64,000 bases of DNA from Rhizobium sp. WYJ-E13 (GCF_018987265.1 NZ_CP076853.1:1302001-1366000), one strand, 5' to 3'; numbered from the stretch's first letter, positions 41,241 to 52,173 are shown. The notes: generated by a model not told the origin, from the letters alone. Translations and numbers: made by a program.

Positions 41241-41819
41241 ATGACTGCCTTTCTCGCTCTCCGACAGGCTTCCCGCCGGGATGCTTCGGAACTGGCGATC
41301 CTGGCAGATATTGCCTCTCACGGCTTTGCCTCATGGCTCTGGTTTGCCGACGTCGCAAGCGGCATGAGCGATACGCCGCTGGAGCGGGGCCGGCTGAAGA
41401 TGAGCGACGAGGCGCTCGGCGGCTGGAAGAACGCCGTCATCGGCGAGGCCTATGACGAGATCGCCGGAATGACGATCGGTTACGAAGTGGATGAAGGCAT
41501 ACGCGATCTCGAAGCGCGGCATCCGGCCATAGAGCCGATGCTGGCGATGCAGAGATCGGTGATCGGGCATTGGTTCATTGGCAGTCTCGCTGTCTATCGC
41601 CATATGCGCGGTATCGGCATCGGTAAGAGGTTGCTGGAAGATCAGCTCGCAAGAGCAGACGGGCTGCCGGTCAGCCTGATCACGTCGGATAGTAACGAAG
41701 CGGCTCTGTCGCTTTACGGAAGAAACGGATTTTCGGAGGCGGCGCGCATGAATGCCGTACCGCTCTTCGACAACAGCAAGAAGCACGCATGGGTTCTGAT
41801 GACCCGCGCGGGAGCGTAA
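41241..41819 (+). CDS. GNAT-family N-acetyltransferase
   Basis: A 192-residue acetyltransferase. The acetyl-CoA loop is RHMRGIGIGKRLLEDQL (about 115-131), preceded by the IGSLAVY strand and followed by SDSNEAALSLYGRNGF, all typical of GNAT motif A and B. Substrate unknown. It begins 2 bases after the SGNH gene and ends 16 before lpdA, within the pdh gene group. Confidence 0.88.
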   Translation: MTAFLALRQASRRDASELAILADIASHGFASWLWFADVASGMSDTPLERGRLKMSDEALGGWKNAVIGEAYDEIAGMTIGYEVDEGIRDLEARHPAIEPMLAMQRSVIGHWFIGSLAVYRHMRGIGIGKRLLEDQLARADGLPVSLITSDSNEAALSLYGRNGFSEAARMNAVPLFDNSKKHAWVLMTRAGA

Positions 41820-41835
41820 CAAAGGCAGGAAAGCA

Positions 41836-43281
41836 ATGGCTCAATCCTACGACGTCATCGTCATCGGTTCCGGTCCCGGCGGCTATATCGCCGCCATCCG
41901 CGCCGCGCAGCTCGGCCTCAAGGTCGCCTGCGTCGAGCGCGAACATTTGGCCGGCATCTGCTCCAACTGGGGCTGCATTCCGACCAAGGCGCTGCTGCGC
42001 TCCGCAGACGTCCTGCATACCGCCCAGCACGGCAAGGATTACGGCCTGGTGTTGGAAGGCACGATCAAGCCCGACATCAAGGCGATCGTCACCCGTTCGC
42101 GCGGTATAGCGCATCGCATGAACAACGGTGTCGGCTTCCTGTTCAAGAAGAACAAGGTCGATGTCATCTGGGGCGAAGCCAAGATCACCAAACCCGGCGA
42201 GATCGTCGTTTCCAAGACGGCGAAGAAGCCGATGGAGCCGATGGGTCCGGTGCCGAAGAACGCGCTGGGTGAGGGCACCTATACTGCCAAGCACATCATC
42301 GTTGCGACCGGCGCCCGTCCGCGTGCGCTGCCGGGCATCGAGCCGGATGGCAAGCTGATCTGGACCTATTTCGAAGCGATGAAGGCTGACGAGCTGCCGA
42401 AGTCCCTGCTCGTCATGGGTTCGGGCGCGATCGGCATCGAATTCGCAAGCTTCTACCGCACCATGGGCGTCGACGTAACCGTCGTCGAAATCCTGAGCCA
42501 GGTCATGCCGGTCGAGGATGCGGAAATCTCTGCGCTCGCCAAGAAGCAGTTCGAGCGTCAGGGCATGAAGATCCATCTGGAAGCCAAGGTCGCCAAGGTG
42601 GAAAAGGGCGCCAACTCGATCACCGCCACCATCGAGAAGAAGGACGGCACGACTGAGACAATCACGGCTGACCGCATGATTTCGGCTGTCGGCGTGCAGG
42701 CCAATGTCGAGGGCATCGGCCTTGAGGCTGTCGGTGTGAAGACCGACCGCGGCTTCATCGTCATCGATGGCTACGGCAAGACCAACGTGCCCGGCATCTA
42801 CGCGATCGGCGATGTCGCCGGCCCGCCGCTTCTGGCACACAAGGCCGAGCATGAAGGGGTCGTCTGCGTCGAGAAGATCGCGGGCCTTCCTAATGTCCAT
42901 CCGATGGACAAGCTGAAGATCCCGGGCTGCACCTATTGCAACCCTCAGGTCGCTTCCGTTGGCCTGACCGAAGCCAAGGCCAAGGAGCTGGGCCGCGATA
43001 TCCGCGTCGGCCGCTTCCCCTTCAGCGCCAACGGCAAGGCTGTCGCGCTCGGCGAGGACCAGGGCCTCGTCAAGACGATCTTCGACAAGAAGACCGGTGA
43101 ACTGCTTGGCGCCCACATGGGCGGTGCAGAAGTTACCGAACTCATCCAGGGCTTCGTCGTCGCCATGAACCTGGAGACGACCGAGGAAGAACTGATGCAC
43201 ACCATCTTCCCGCATCCGACCATTTCGGAAACGATGAAGGAAAGCGTGCTGGATGCTTACGGCCGCGTTCTGAACGCTTGA
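41836..43281 (+). CDS. lpdA: Dihydrolipoyl dehydrogenase (E3)
   Basis: A 481-residue flavoprotein reoxidising dihydrolipoamide. FAD motif GSGPGGY at 11-17, redox disulfide C42-x4-C47 (CSNWGCIPTK), NAD fold MGSGAIGIEFASF near 195, and the C-terminal FPHPTISE with the catalytic histidine. Slightly longer than E. coli Lpd. Its proximity to pdhABC marks it as the PDH E3. Confidence 0.97.
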   Translation: MAQSYDVIVIGSGPGGYIAAIRAAQLGLKVACVEREHLAGICSNWGCIPTKALLRSADVLHTAQHGKDYGLVLEGTIKPDIKAIVTRSRGIAHRMNNGVGFLFKKNKVDVIWGEAKITKPGEIVVSKTAKKPMEPMGPVPKNALGEGTYTAKHIIVATGARPRALPGIEPDGKLIWTYFEAMKADELPKSLLVMGSGAIGIEFASFYRTMGVDVTVVEILSQVMPVEDAEISALAKKQFERQGMKIHLEAKVAKVEKGANSITATIEKKDGTTETITADRMISAVGVQANVEGIGLEAVGVKTDRGFIVIDGYGKTNVPGIYAIGDVAGPPLLAHKAEHEGVVCVEKIAGLPNVHPMDKLKIPGCTYCNPQVASVGLTEAKAKELGRDIRVGRFPFSANGKAVALGEDQGLVKTIFDKKTGELLGAHMGGAEVTELIQGFVVAMNLETTEEELMHTIFPHPTISETMKESVLDAYGRVLNA

Positions 43282-43302
43282 TAATTTCCTGAGCTGCCCT
43301 CT

Positions 43303-43355
43303 ATCCCGGCGTGGCGGAACGCCACCACCGGGATGGAAAATCCATCCCATCCCGG
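43303..43355 (+). promoter_or_regulatory. Mutually exclusive hairpins upstream of GlsB-like genes
   Basis: ATCCCGG/CCGGGAT (43303-43334) encloses a GTGGCG-GAA-CGCCAC hairpin. Its right arm can instead pair as GGATGGA/TCCATCC (43331-43347), or as CCGGGATGG (43328-43336) with CCATCCCGG (43347-43355). No T tract follows. It may end lpdA messages or switch the downstream genes. Confidence 0.45.
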
Positions 43356-43381
43356 GCTGGAAAAAACGAAAGGAAATCATC

Positions 43382-43636
43382 ATGTCTATGGGCACGCAGT
43401 CGCTTCTCATCTTTCTGCTGATCGGCCTGGTCGCTGGCTTCCTCGCAAGCCTGGTCGTCGGTGGTGGTGGGTTGATACGATGCCTCCTGAGCGGCATCAT
43501 CGGCGCGTTCGTGGGCGGGTTTCTGTTCAATGCGCTGGGTATATCGCTGGGCATTGAGAATGCATTGGTGGTTCAGATCATCCACGCCACTGTCGGCGCC
43601 ATTGTCGTGGTGCTGATCGCAAGGGCGATAGCGTAG
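43382..43636 (+). CDS. GlsB/YeaQ/YmgE-family stress membrane protein 1
   Basis: An 84-residue, almost wholly hydrophobic protein with three transmembrane helices. GLVAGFLASLVVGGGGLIRC, then GIIGAFVGGFLFNALG, is the pattern of the transglycosylase-associated (GlsB/YeaQ/YmgE) family. These proteins are induced by stress in other bacteria; mechanism unknown. AAAGGAAA is the ribosome site. A paralogue follows 13 bases on. Confidence 0.88.
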   Translation: MSMGTQSLLIFLLIGLVAGFLASLVVGGGGLIRCLLSGIIGAFVGGFLFNALGISLGIENALVVQIIHATVGAIVVVLIARAIA

Positions 43637-43649
43637 GGCAAGAGATAGC

Positions 43650-43898
43650 ATGGAAGGTGTGGGCTGGATTTCGGCAATCATCATCGGCGGACTTGCGGGC
43701 TGGCTCGCAGGCAAGCTGATGGAAGCGCGCTACGGCATTTTACTGAACATCGTGCTCGGCATTGTCGGCTCGGTTGTCGCCACTGCCGTCCTGGCGCAGT
43801 TCCATATCGAGGTTGCCGGCGGAAGGTTCGGCTATTTCGTGACGGGTTTCATTGGCGCCTGTCTGCTGATATTCCTCGCGCGCCTGGTGCGAAGATAG
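43650..43898 (+). CDS. GlsB/YeaQ/YmgE-family stress membrane protein 2
   Basis: An 82-residue paralogue of the preceding protein: GWISAIIIGGLAGWLAGKLM, GILLNIVLGIVGSVVATAVL and a last helix GACLLIFLARLV. Closer to YeaQ in having the GWLAGKLM-type basic residue after helix 1. The short spacing suggests an operon with its neighbour. Confidence 0.88.
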   Translation: MEGVGWISAIIIGGLAGWLAGKLMEARYGILLNIVLGIVGSVVATAVLAQFHIEVAGGRFGYFVTGFIGACLLIFLARLVRR

Positions 43899-43992
43899 AG
43901 CGCATAACCGTCTAGATCGGAAGATTCAGGCAAAGGAATGATGCGCAATACGAGAGTCTGGGCCGCATGGGGCGGCGGAAAGTTGAACTGAC

Positions 43993-44964
43993 ATGGTCAC
44001 CATTCTCGACACGATCAATCCAGACGCAAAGCGCGTGCGGCATCCGGAAAAGGCGCATCGCCCGGATACGGAAGTCCTGCGCAAGCCGGACTGGATTCGT
44101 GTGAAGGCGCCTACCTCGAAAGGCTATGCCGAAACCCGCTCGATCGTGAAGGAGCACAAGCTCGTCACCGTCTGCGAAGAGGCGGGCTGCCCGAATATCG
44201 GCGAGTGCTGGGACAAGAAGCACGCGACTTTCATGATCATGGGCGAGATCTGTACGCGCGCCTGCGCCTTCTGCAACGTGGCGACAGGCAAGCCGAACGC
44301 GCTCGACATGGCCGAGCCTGAGAATGTCGCCAAGGCGGTCAAGGAAATGGGCCTGTCGCATGTCGTCATCACGTCGGTCGACCGTGACGATCTGGAAGAC
44401 GGAGGCGCCGAGCACTTTGAAAAGGTGATCTGGGCGATCCGCGCCGCTTCGCCGATGACGACGATCGAAATCCTGACGCCAGACTTCCTGAAGAAGCCTG
44501 GAGCGCTGGAACGTGTCGTCGCCGCCAAGCCCGACGTTTTCAACCACAATATGGAAACCGTTGCCGGAAACTACCTGACGGTTCGCCCCGGCGCCCGCTA
44601 CTTCCACTCCATCCGCCTGCTGCAGCGCGTGAAGGAACTCGACCCCACCATGTTCACCAAATCCGGCATTATGGTCGGCCTCGGTGAAGAACGGAACGAG
44701 GTTCTTCAGCTCATGGATGACCTACGCACCGCTGATGTCGATTTCCTGACGATCGGCCAGTATCTGCAGCCGACCCGCAAGCACCACAAGGTCGAAAGCT
44801 TCGTCACGCCGGAAGAGTTCAAGTCCTACGAGACGGTCGCTTACACCAAGGGCTTCCTGATGGTCGCTTCCAGCCCGTTGACCCGCTCCTCGCACCATGC
44901 CGGCGATGACTTCGCCCGCCTGAAGGCTGCGCGCGAGAAGAAGCTGCTGATGGCTGCCGAGTAA
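43993..44964 (+). CDS. lipA: Lipoyl synthase
   Basis: A 323-residue radical-SAM enzyme that inserts two sulfurs into octanoyl groups. The auxiliary cluster ligands are C61-x4-C66-x5-C72 ([12 protein letters not shown]) and the radical-SAM cluster C87-x3-C91-x2-C94 (CTRACAFC). It supplies lipoate for PdhB and PdhC encoded upstream. [10 protein letters not shown] near the C-terminus includes the expected serine ligand region. Confidence 0.98.
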   Translation: MVTILDTINPDAKRVRHPEKAHRPDTEVLRKPDWIRVKAPTSKGYAETRSIVKEHKLVTVCEEAGCPNIGECWDKKHATFMIMGEICTRACAFCNVATGKPNALDMAEPENVAKAVKEMGLSHVVITSVDRDDLEDGGAEHFEKVIWAIRAASPMTTIEILTPDFLKKPGALERVVAAKPDVFNHNMETVAGNYLTVRPGARYFHSIRLLQRVKELDPTMFTKSGIMVGLGEERNEVLQLMDDLRTADVDFLTIGQYLQPTRKHHKVESFVTPEEFKSYETVAYTKGFLMVASSPLTRSSHHAGDDFARLKAAREKKLLMAAE

Positions 44965-44987
44965 GAGCTTACCCTTGTTTTGATGAG

Positions 44988-45017
44988 AACCGCGGCGATT
45001 TTGCCGCGGTTTTTCTT
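44988..45017 (+). terminator. Intrinsic terminator of lipA
   Basis: AACCGCGGC (44988-44996) pairs with GCCGCGGTT (45003-45011) around GATTTT, followed by TTTCTTT. Confidence 0.92.
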
Positions 45018-45124
45018 TGTGTGTTACGCTGTCATCATCGGGTCATGCGAAGCAGCTAGCCAGCACGCCGCTCTTCGCAGTTAAGTCTGTCCGCGAAGGC
45101 AATCCTGTCGAAAGCGAGCCTGCC

Positions 45125-45718
45125 ATGCATCAAGTGACGATGTCGCCTGAACCCATTCGTGCAGTCTCTATTGCAGAGGCAGCCGACATGATCCTTCGTG
45201 CCGAGCGAATCGTGGTCATCGGCGGTTCGGGCGGCGGCAAATCGACTCTGGCCCAGAAACTGGCAAGTCATTTCGACCTGACCTACCTGTCCATCGACCG
45301 TGACATCCGCTGGCTGCCGGGCTGGGTGGAACGCGGCAAGGAGGAGCAGCGCCAGCGTATCATCGAGAGGATCGCCGGCGAACGTTGGATCATGGACGGC
45401 ACCAATACCTCCACTTTCGATATCCGCCTGCCGCGCACGGATATCGTCATCTGGGTGCGCATGCCGCGCCTGCTCTGCGTCTGGGGCGTGCTGACACGCT
45501 GGCTGAAGCATCTCGGCCGCACACGTCCGGAAATGGCGCCGGGCTGCATCGAAAAGGTGGACTGGGAGTTTCTGGAGTTCATCTGGACCTTCGAGAAGAA
45601 ATTTACGCCACGTGTCACAGCCGCGATCGCTGCTCACGGGCCGCATGTACCGGTTTTGCAGGTGAAATCCCGCCGCCAGATGCGCGCGCTTCTTGATCTT
45701 CTCGGTGTGCCGGCTTAA
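45125..45718 (+). CDS. P-loop NTPase, adenylate-kinase/FlaR-like
   Basis: A ~197-residue protein with Walker A GGSGGGKST (33-41), DLTYLSIDRDIRWLPGW after it, and the WIMDGTN and LPRTDIVIWVRMPR segments of the topology-modulation (FlaR-like) small-kinase group. Function unknown. The start is uncertain between ATG 45125 and ATG 45140, both with weak ribosome sites. It sits between lipA and the COQ10-like gene, after the lipA terminator. Confidence 0.75.
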   Translation: MHQVTMSPEPIRAVSIAEAADMILRAERIVVIGGSGGGKSTLAQKLASHFDLTYLSIDRDIRWLPGWVERGKEEQRQRIIERIAGERWIMDGTNTSTFDIRLPRTDIVIWVRMPRLLCVWGVLTRWLKHLGRTRPEMAPGCIEKVDWEFLEFIWTFEKKFTPRVTAAIAAHGPHVPVLQVKSRRQMRALLDLLGVPA

Positions 45719-45727
45719 CTGCGCTTC

Positions 45728-46177
45728 ATGCCGCAATTCGAAACGCATCGCCCCGTCCCGCACACGCCCGACCAGATGTTCGACCTCGTGTCTGATGTCG
45801 AACGCTATCCGGAATTTCTGCCGCTCTGCGAAGCCCTTGTTGTGAAGAACCGCAAGGAACGCGATGGCAAGTTGCTGCTGATCGCCGATATGACCGTCGG
45901 CTACAAGGCGGTCCGCGAAACCTTTACCACACAGGTCCTGCTGAATAGGGCCGAGCGCGTCATCGACGTCAAATATATCGATGGCCCCTTTCGCTACCTC
46001 GACAACCGCTGGCGATTTGTCGAGGCGGACGGGGGAGGCTGCACGGTCGATTTTTTCATCGACTACGAGTTCAAGAGCCGCATTCTCGGCGCCCTGATGG
46101 GGGCAATGTTCGACCGGGCTTTCCGTATGTTTACGGAAGCCTTCGAAAAGCGGGCGGGCACGATCTACAGCCGATAG
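45728..46177 (+). CDS. COQ10/RatA-like START-domain protein
   Basis: A 149-residue polyketide-cyclase/START-fold protein: FETHRPVPHTPDQMFDLVSD, YPEFLPLCEAL, and DVKYIDGPFRYLDNRWRF. It belongs with mitochondrial COQ10, which binds ubiquinone, and E. coli RatA, described as a ribosome-association toxin. In alphaproteobacteria beside lipA the quinone-binding role is more likely. It begins 9 bases after the P-loop gene. Confidence 0.87.
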   Translation: MPQFETHRPVPHTPDQMFDLVSDVERYPEFLPLCEALVVKNRKERDGKLLLIADMTVGYKAVRETFTTQVLLNRAERVIDVKYIDGPFRYLDNRWRFVEADGGGCTVDFFIDYEFKSRILGALMGAMFDRAFRMFTEAFEKRAGTIYSR

Positions 46178-46185
46178 AGCCTTGG

Positions 46186-46491
46186 TCAGCGATCGAAGAA
46201 ATGGTCGAAGATGCGCGTCGCCGGATAGGCGTAGGCACCGCGATCGGTGAAGCTGTAGCGATAGAGGCAGCCTCTGAGCGTAGCGTTGTAGAGCAGGCTG
46301 GTGGTATCGGGCGATCCGCGATAGCCCAGTGCTTCCGGCTGGCAGCGACGGAGCGCGTGGTCGTATTTGCGCAGCAGAACGGGATCGGAATCCACCCGCA
46401 CGCCGCCATAAACCTGATAGTTGGATGGTGCTTCAGCCGCCGAAACGCAGGCGAGGCTCAAGACGACACCGATGCATGCCAAGTATCTCAT
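46186..46491 (-). CDS. Small exported protein of unknown function
   Basis: A 101-residue protein with a signal peptide (about residues 1-19, cleavage near VSA or AEA). The mature part is rich in Tyr and Arg (YNATLRGCLYRYSFTDRGAY) and has two cysteines that could pair. I do not recognise a family. It converges with the COQ10-like gene (8-base gap) and lies 79 bases downstream of pncC. Confidence 0.65.
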   Translation of the reverse strand: MRYLACIGVVLSLACVSAAEAPSNYQVYGGVRVDSDPVLLRKYDHALRRCQPEALGYRGSPDTTSLLYNATLRGCLYRYSFTDRGAYAYPATRIFDHFFDR

Positions 46492-46570
46492 TTGACCGTT
46501 CCTTCAAAACCGGCTCTTGCCTGGGCGCGGCAGAAACTGAAATTCCCGCCTTTTGTTCCCTCACTCAAAG

Positions 46571-47065
46571 TCACGCAATTTCAATAAGCATTTGAAGTGC
46601 CGTCCGGATTGTTGCCAGCCGGATTTCCGTGCGGCCAATGTCGCCGTAAAGCACCTTACGATGGATAAGCTTACCTGAACGTGATTTTGCGGCAAGATGC
46701 ACCAGCCCGACAGGCTTTTCCGGCGATCCACCACTGGGGCCGGCAATACCCGTCACGGCGACAGCAAGGTCGGCGCGTGAGCGGAAGAGGGCTCCATGCA
46801 CCATCTGCCGCGCCGTCTCCTCCGAAACTGCGCCGAAACGGGCGAGCGTCTCCTCCTGCACGCCGAGCATCTGCATTTTGGCGGTGTTCGTATAGGTTAC
46901 GAAACCGCGGTCGATGACGGCTGACGAACCGGAAATCTCTGTCAGCGCGCCGGCAATCAGCCCACCGGTGCAGGATTCCGCCGTCGAGACCATCAGACCT
47001 GCGGCCGTGAAATCGCGAATGATGCTTTCCGTCATCGCGGTGATATCTGCGGGAAACAGGCTCAA
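46571..47065 (-). CDS. pncC: CinA C-terminal domain protein, nicotinamide-nucleotide amidase
   Basis: A 164-residue stand-alone CinA amidase domain: [20 protein letters not shown] has the catalytic serine of TAESCTGG, and [20 protein letters not shown] is the second signature. It deamidates NMN to nicotinate mononucleotide. I choose a TTG start at 47065: TGGAGG lies 9 bases upstream, it gives MSLFPADIT, and TTGA overlaps the ispDF stop. The in-frame ATG at 47032 would give a shorter protein without a ribosome site. Confidence 0.85.
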   Translation of the reverse strand: MSLFPADITAMTESIIRDFTAAGLMVSTAESCTGGLIAGALTEISGSSAVIDRGFVTYTNTAKMQMLGVQEETLARFGAVSEETARQMVHGALFRSRADLAVAVTGIAGPSGGSPEKPVGLVHLAAKSRSGKLIHRKVLYGDIGRTEIRLATIRTALQMLIEIA

Positions 47066-48282
47066 CGCTTCGTGCCTCCATAGACGACGGTTGCGGTCGC
47101 AATCGCCGCGATCCCTTCGCGGCGGCCGACGAAACCGATCTTCTCGTTGGTGGTGGCTTTCACCGAGCAACGCTCGATGTCGATGCCGAGGAACTCCGAG
47201 AGATTGGCGCGCATGGCCTCGCGGTGCGGGCCGACCTTCGGCGCCTCCGCGATCAGGGAAACGTCGGCATTGGTGATCGTGCCGCCATGATCGCGCACGA
47301 TCTTCGCCGCATGTTCGATGAAAATGCGGGAAGCAGCACCTTTCCATTGCGGATCGGACGGCGGGAAATGGTCGCCAATATCGCCGGCGCCGCAGGTGGC
47401 TAGCAGCGCATCCGTTAGCGCATGCAGCGCGACGTCGGCATCGGAGTGGCCCTTCAGCTTTTGGTCATGTGGAATGAAAACACCGCAGAGCGTCACGCCG
47501 TCACCGGGCTCGAGTTGATGCACGTCATAGCCGTTGCCGGTTCGCACATCGGGAATGCGCGCGCCCGAGAGCCTGTCGTCGGCCATGGTGATATCGCTCC
47601 TGACTGTCAGCTTCACGTTGGTCGATGCGCCCTCGATGATCGTTACGGGGATATCGAGCCATTCGGCGATCGACGCATCGTCGGTGAAATCTGTTTTGCT
47701 GATTGCGGCTGCCTTCTCATGGGCTTCGAGAATAGTGGCGAAATCGAAGGATTGCGGCGTCTGGGCCGCATAGAGCTGGTCGCGCGGGATGGTTCTGACC
47801 ACGATTCCGTCGCTCCCTGCCTGCTTCAGCGTATCGGCGACCGGTGTTGCAGGAAGGACTGCGGGGGCGCCGGTCGAAAGCGCATCGCCAATCCTGTCGA
47901 GAAGCTGGTGATCGAAGAAGGGGCGCACCGCATCGTGGATCAGCACATGGCTGATGCCCTTATCCTTGAGGTATCGCAGGCCGGCAAGCACCGATTGTTG
48001 CCGCGTGGGGCCGCCATGGACGGTGTCGATCGGGGTTGCCGAGATGATGTGCCGAGACGCTCTGGCAAAGAGCGCTTCATCATCCGGGTGGATGACGACG
48101 ACGATATGCTTTGCCGGTTCCCATGTCATGAAGTTTTCAAGCGTATGGACGATAACCGGCTTGCCGCCGACCATCCGGTATTGCTTGGGGCCTTCCTCTG
48201 ACGATCCGGCGCGTTCGCCGCGGCCCGCCGCAACGACGACAATTCCAGCCGATATCGGTTGCTTACTATGCATTTGCAGCAT
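47062..48282 (-). CDS. ispDF: Bifunctional IspD-IspF isoprenoid enzyme
   Basis: A 406-residue fusion. IspD (about 1-235) has [20 protein letters not shown] and LIHDAVRPF; IspF (about 245-406) has [37 protein letters not shown] and [11 protein letters not shown]. It catalyses two steps of the MEP pathway, cytidylyl transfer and cyclodiphosphate formation, which are separated by IspE. The start may be 48282 or 48273 (MHSKQPIS); the ribosome site is poor. Confidence 0.96.
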   Translation of the reverse strand: MLQMHSKQPISAGIVVVAAGRGERAGSSEEGPKQYRMVGGKPVIVHTLENFMTWEPAKHIVVVIHPDDEALFARASRHIISATPIDTVHGGPTRQQSVLAGLRYLKDKGISHVLIHDAVRPFFDHQLLDRIGDALSTGAPAVLPATPVADTLKQAGSDGIVVRTIPRDQLYAAQTPQSFDFATILEAHEKAAAISKTDFTDDASIAEWLDIPVTIIEGASTNVKLTVRSDITMADDRLSGARIPDVRTGNGYDVHQLEPGDGVTLCGVFIPHDQKLKGHSDADVALHALTDALLATCGAGDIGDHFPPSDPQWKGAASRIFIEHAAKIVRDHGGTITNADVSLIAEAPKVGPHREAMRANLSEFLGIDIERCSVKATTNEKIGFVGRREGIAAIATATVVYGGTKR

Positions 48283-48423
48283 AAATCCCTGAAATATCCG
48301 GAATGGATGTCAGTTGCTCTATCGTCTTGCTCGGACCTTTTCCAGCATTTGCCCAAAAAATATCAATTCGGGCTCGACCCTCTTGGCAAGCCAAAGATCT
48401 ATGGCTAAAAATAATGCAGATAC

Positions 48424-49443
48424 ATGGTGTGCCTGAAAGATAATCATTTGATTTCCAAGGACCTCGCAACGCCTTTTCGAATCGGATCTGTGTCCGTGCG
48501 GAACCGCGTTGTGCTTGCCCCGATGTCCGGCGTCACGGACATGCCGTTCCGTGAGCTTGCCTGGCGCTATGGCGCCGGCCTCGTGGTGACGGAGATGGTG
48601 GCAAGCCGGGAGCTGGTGAGCGATACCGCCGAATCTTGGGCGCGCCTGCGGGTAGCCGGTTTCCGTCCGCATATGGTGCAGCTTGCCGGCCGCGAGGCGC
48701 ACTGGATGGCTGAAGCCGCGAAGATCGCGGCCGATCACGGCGCCGATATCATCGACATCAACATGGGCTGCCCAGCCAAGAAGGTCATCGGCGGTTATTC
48801 CGGTTCGGCGCTGATGCGCGATCCCGATCATGCGCTTGAACTCATCGAGGCGACCGTCAGGGCGGTCAATATCCCCGTGACGCTGAAGATGCGCCTCGGC
48901 TGGGACGAAAATTCCATCAACGCTCCGCACATTGCCAAACGCGCTGAAGAAGCGGGTGTCCAGCTCGTCACCATCCATGGCCGCACCCGCATGCAATTCT
49001 ATGAGGGCAGGGCGGACTGGGATGCGATCCGCCCTGTGCGCGATGTCATTTCCGTACCGCTGATCGCCAATGGCGATGTCGAGACGGCCGCAGATGCCCA
49101 GGAGATTCTGCGCCGGTCCGGTGCTGACGCCGTCATGATCGGCCGCGGCTGCCAGGGCAGGCCTTGGCATGCCGGTGTTCTTGCCGGCGCAAACGAGCCG
49201 TCGCGCGAGGAGATCGCCGCAATTGCCGTCGAGCACTATCGCATGATGCTGGAATTCTATGGCGAGGCCGTTGCCGTCAGGCACGCCCGCAAACATCTCG
49301 GCTGGTATCTGGAGCGCTTTGCGCCGGACCTTCCGGGCGAACATAAGGCTGCGATCATGACATCGCGCAATCCTGATGATGTCATTGCCCGCTTTGGCGA
49401 TGCAATGGCGATAGGTGCAGTAGAACAGCGGGAGGCGGCATGA
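48424..49443 (+). CDS. dusB: tRNA-dihydrouridine synthase DusB (NifR3)
   Basis: A ~339-residue FMN enzyme reducing uridines in t[21 protein letters not shown], the catalytic cysteine C116 in [11 protein letters not shown] and the downstream [14 protein letters not shown] are diagnostic. Historically nifR3, first gene of nifR3-ntrB-ntrC. The N-terminal start is uncertain; ATG 48424 has a weak ribosome site. Its stop overlaps ntrB by 4 bases. Confidence 0.95.
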   Translation: MVCLKDNHLISKDLATPFRIGSVSVRNRVVLAPMSGVTDMPFRELAWRYGAGLVVTEMVASRELVSDTAESWARLRVAGFRPHMVQLAGREAHWMAEAAKIAADHGADIIDINMGCPAKKVIGGYSGSALMRDPDHALELIEATVRAVNIPVTLKMRLGWDENSINAPHIAKRAEEAGVQLVTIHGRTRMQFYEGRADWDAIRPVRDVISVPLIANGDVETAADAQEILRRSGADAVMIGRGCQGRPWHAGVLAGANEPSREEIAAIAVEHYRMMLEFYGEAVAVRHARKHLGWYLERFAPDLPGEHKAAIMTSRNPDDVIARFGDAMAIGAVEQREAA

Positions 49444-50590
49444 GCACGGACGGCACACCTTCTTCCGAAAACGTCGGTAATGCCGTCGCAATGTCGGTGC
49501 TGAACGCCATCCAGAACCCTGTTGTCATGGTGGATGAGGGCGGCTTCATCGCCTTTGCGAACTGGGAAGCCGAAGCCTTTTTCGGCGCCAGCGCCGCGCA
49601 TCTGTCGCGCTACCGCATCTCGACCTTCATTCCCTTCGGCAGCCCGCTTCTGGCGCTCATCGATCAGGTGCGCGAACGCAAGGCGCCGGTCAACGAATAT
49701 CGCGTGGACCTCAGCTCGCCGCGTCTCGGCCAGGACAAACTCGTCGATATCTATGTCGCGCCTGTCATTGCCGAACCCGGCTCGGTCGTCGTCGTTTTCC
49801 AGGAACGGTCGATGGCCGACAAGATCGACCGGCAGTTGACGCACCGGGCGGCGGCGCGCTCTGTCACGGGGCTCGCCTCGATGCTGGCGCATGAGATCAA
49901 GAACCCGCTTTCCGGCATCCGCGGCGCCGCCCAGCTCCTCGAGCAATCTGTGATCGACGATGACCGCGCCCTGACGCGGTTGATCTGCGACGAGACGGAC
50001 CGTATCGTCTCGCTGGTCGATCGCATGGAGGTCTTTTCCGACGAGCGCCCGGTGGACCGCGTGCCCGTCAACATCCATTCCGTGCTCGACCATGTGAAGG
50101 CGGTCGCCAAGGCAGGCTTTGCCCGCAATATCCGTATGACGGAGAATTACGACCCGTCGTTGCCCGCCGTTTACGCCAATCGCGATCAGCTCGTGCAGGT
50201 CTTCCTCAATCTGGTGAAGAACGCTGCCGAAGCCGTCGGCGACCGGTCGGACGGTGAAATCATCCTGACGACGGCCTATCGCCCCGGTATCCGCCTGTCT
50301 GTCGCCGGCACGCGCGAGAAAATCTCGCTGCCGCTGGAATTCTGCGTTATCGATAACGGCCCAGGCGTGCCGACGGACCTGCTGCCGCATCTTTTCGACC
50401 CCTTCATCACCACCAAGACGAATGGCAGCGGTCTTGGCCTCGCCCTCGTTGCCAAGATCATCGGCGATCATGGCGGCATCATCGAATGCGACAGCCAGAA
50501 CAACCGCACGATTTTTCGCGTCCTCATGCCGGCGTCCAAGGATGCTTCGCTTGATGACGCCGGTATTGCAAGCTCGACAGGACCCAATAG

Positions 50591-50594
<4 letters not shown>
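49440..50594 (+). CDS. ntrB: Nitrogen sensor histidine kinase NtrB
   Basis: A 384-residue cytosolic kinase/phosphatase. PAS domain about 18-125, phosphoacceptor H151 in [14 protein letters not shown], and ATP-binding boxes N ([10 protein letters not shown]), G1 (DNGPGVP) and G2 (GSGLGLAL). PII proteins set the balance of kinase and phosphatase toward NtrC. Overlaps of 4 bases with both dusB and ntrC show translational coupling. Confidence 0.97.
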
Positions 50595-52042
<1,448 letters not shown>

Positions 52043-52051
52043 CCTTCGACC

Positions 52052-52097
52052 TTGACATTGTGGCGAAGTGCGTTGCATTTTCGCCACAATGCGTTGC
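52052..52097 (+). promoter_or_regulatory. Palindromic operator/promoter region upstream of ntrY
   Basis: A perfect 12-base inverted repeat CATTGTGGCGAA (52056-52067) / TTCGCCACAATG (52080-52091) begins inside a consensus TTGACA (52052-52057). TGCGTTGC is repeated at 52069-52076 and 52090-52097, and CAA-N4-TTG occurs at 52087-52096. No T tract follows, so an operator is more likely than an ntrC terminator. Confidence 0.55.
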
Positions 52098-52149
52098 TTA
52101 AAGGTCACGCATAGGGTTTGGACATTCGCCCACGATCGAGTCGTTTGAA

Positions 52150-52173
52150 CGCCGGTTTTTTCGTAAACCGGCG
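52150..52173 (+). other. 9-bp hairpin in ntrY leader
   Basis: CGCCGGTTT (52150-52158) pairs with AAACCGGCG (52165-52173) around TTTCGT, 50 bases before the ntrY start. Purpose unknown. Confidence 0.45.

Noticed and set aside
41680..43554. 624-codon open frame antisense to lpdA
   Set aside because: Covers lpdA fully and extends over the hairpin spacer and into the GlsB-like gene; no family resemblance.
46571..47347. Longer CinA frame reaching 47347
   Set aside because: The upstream part is an out-of-frame shadow of ispDF; only the C-terminal amidase domain is real.
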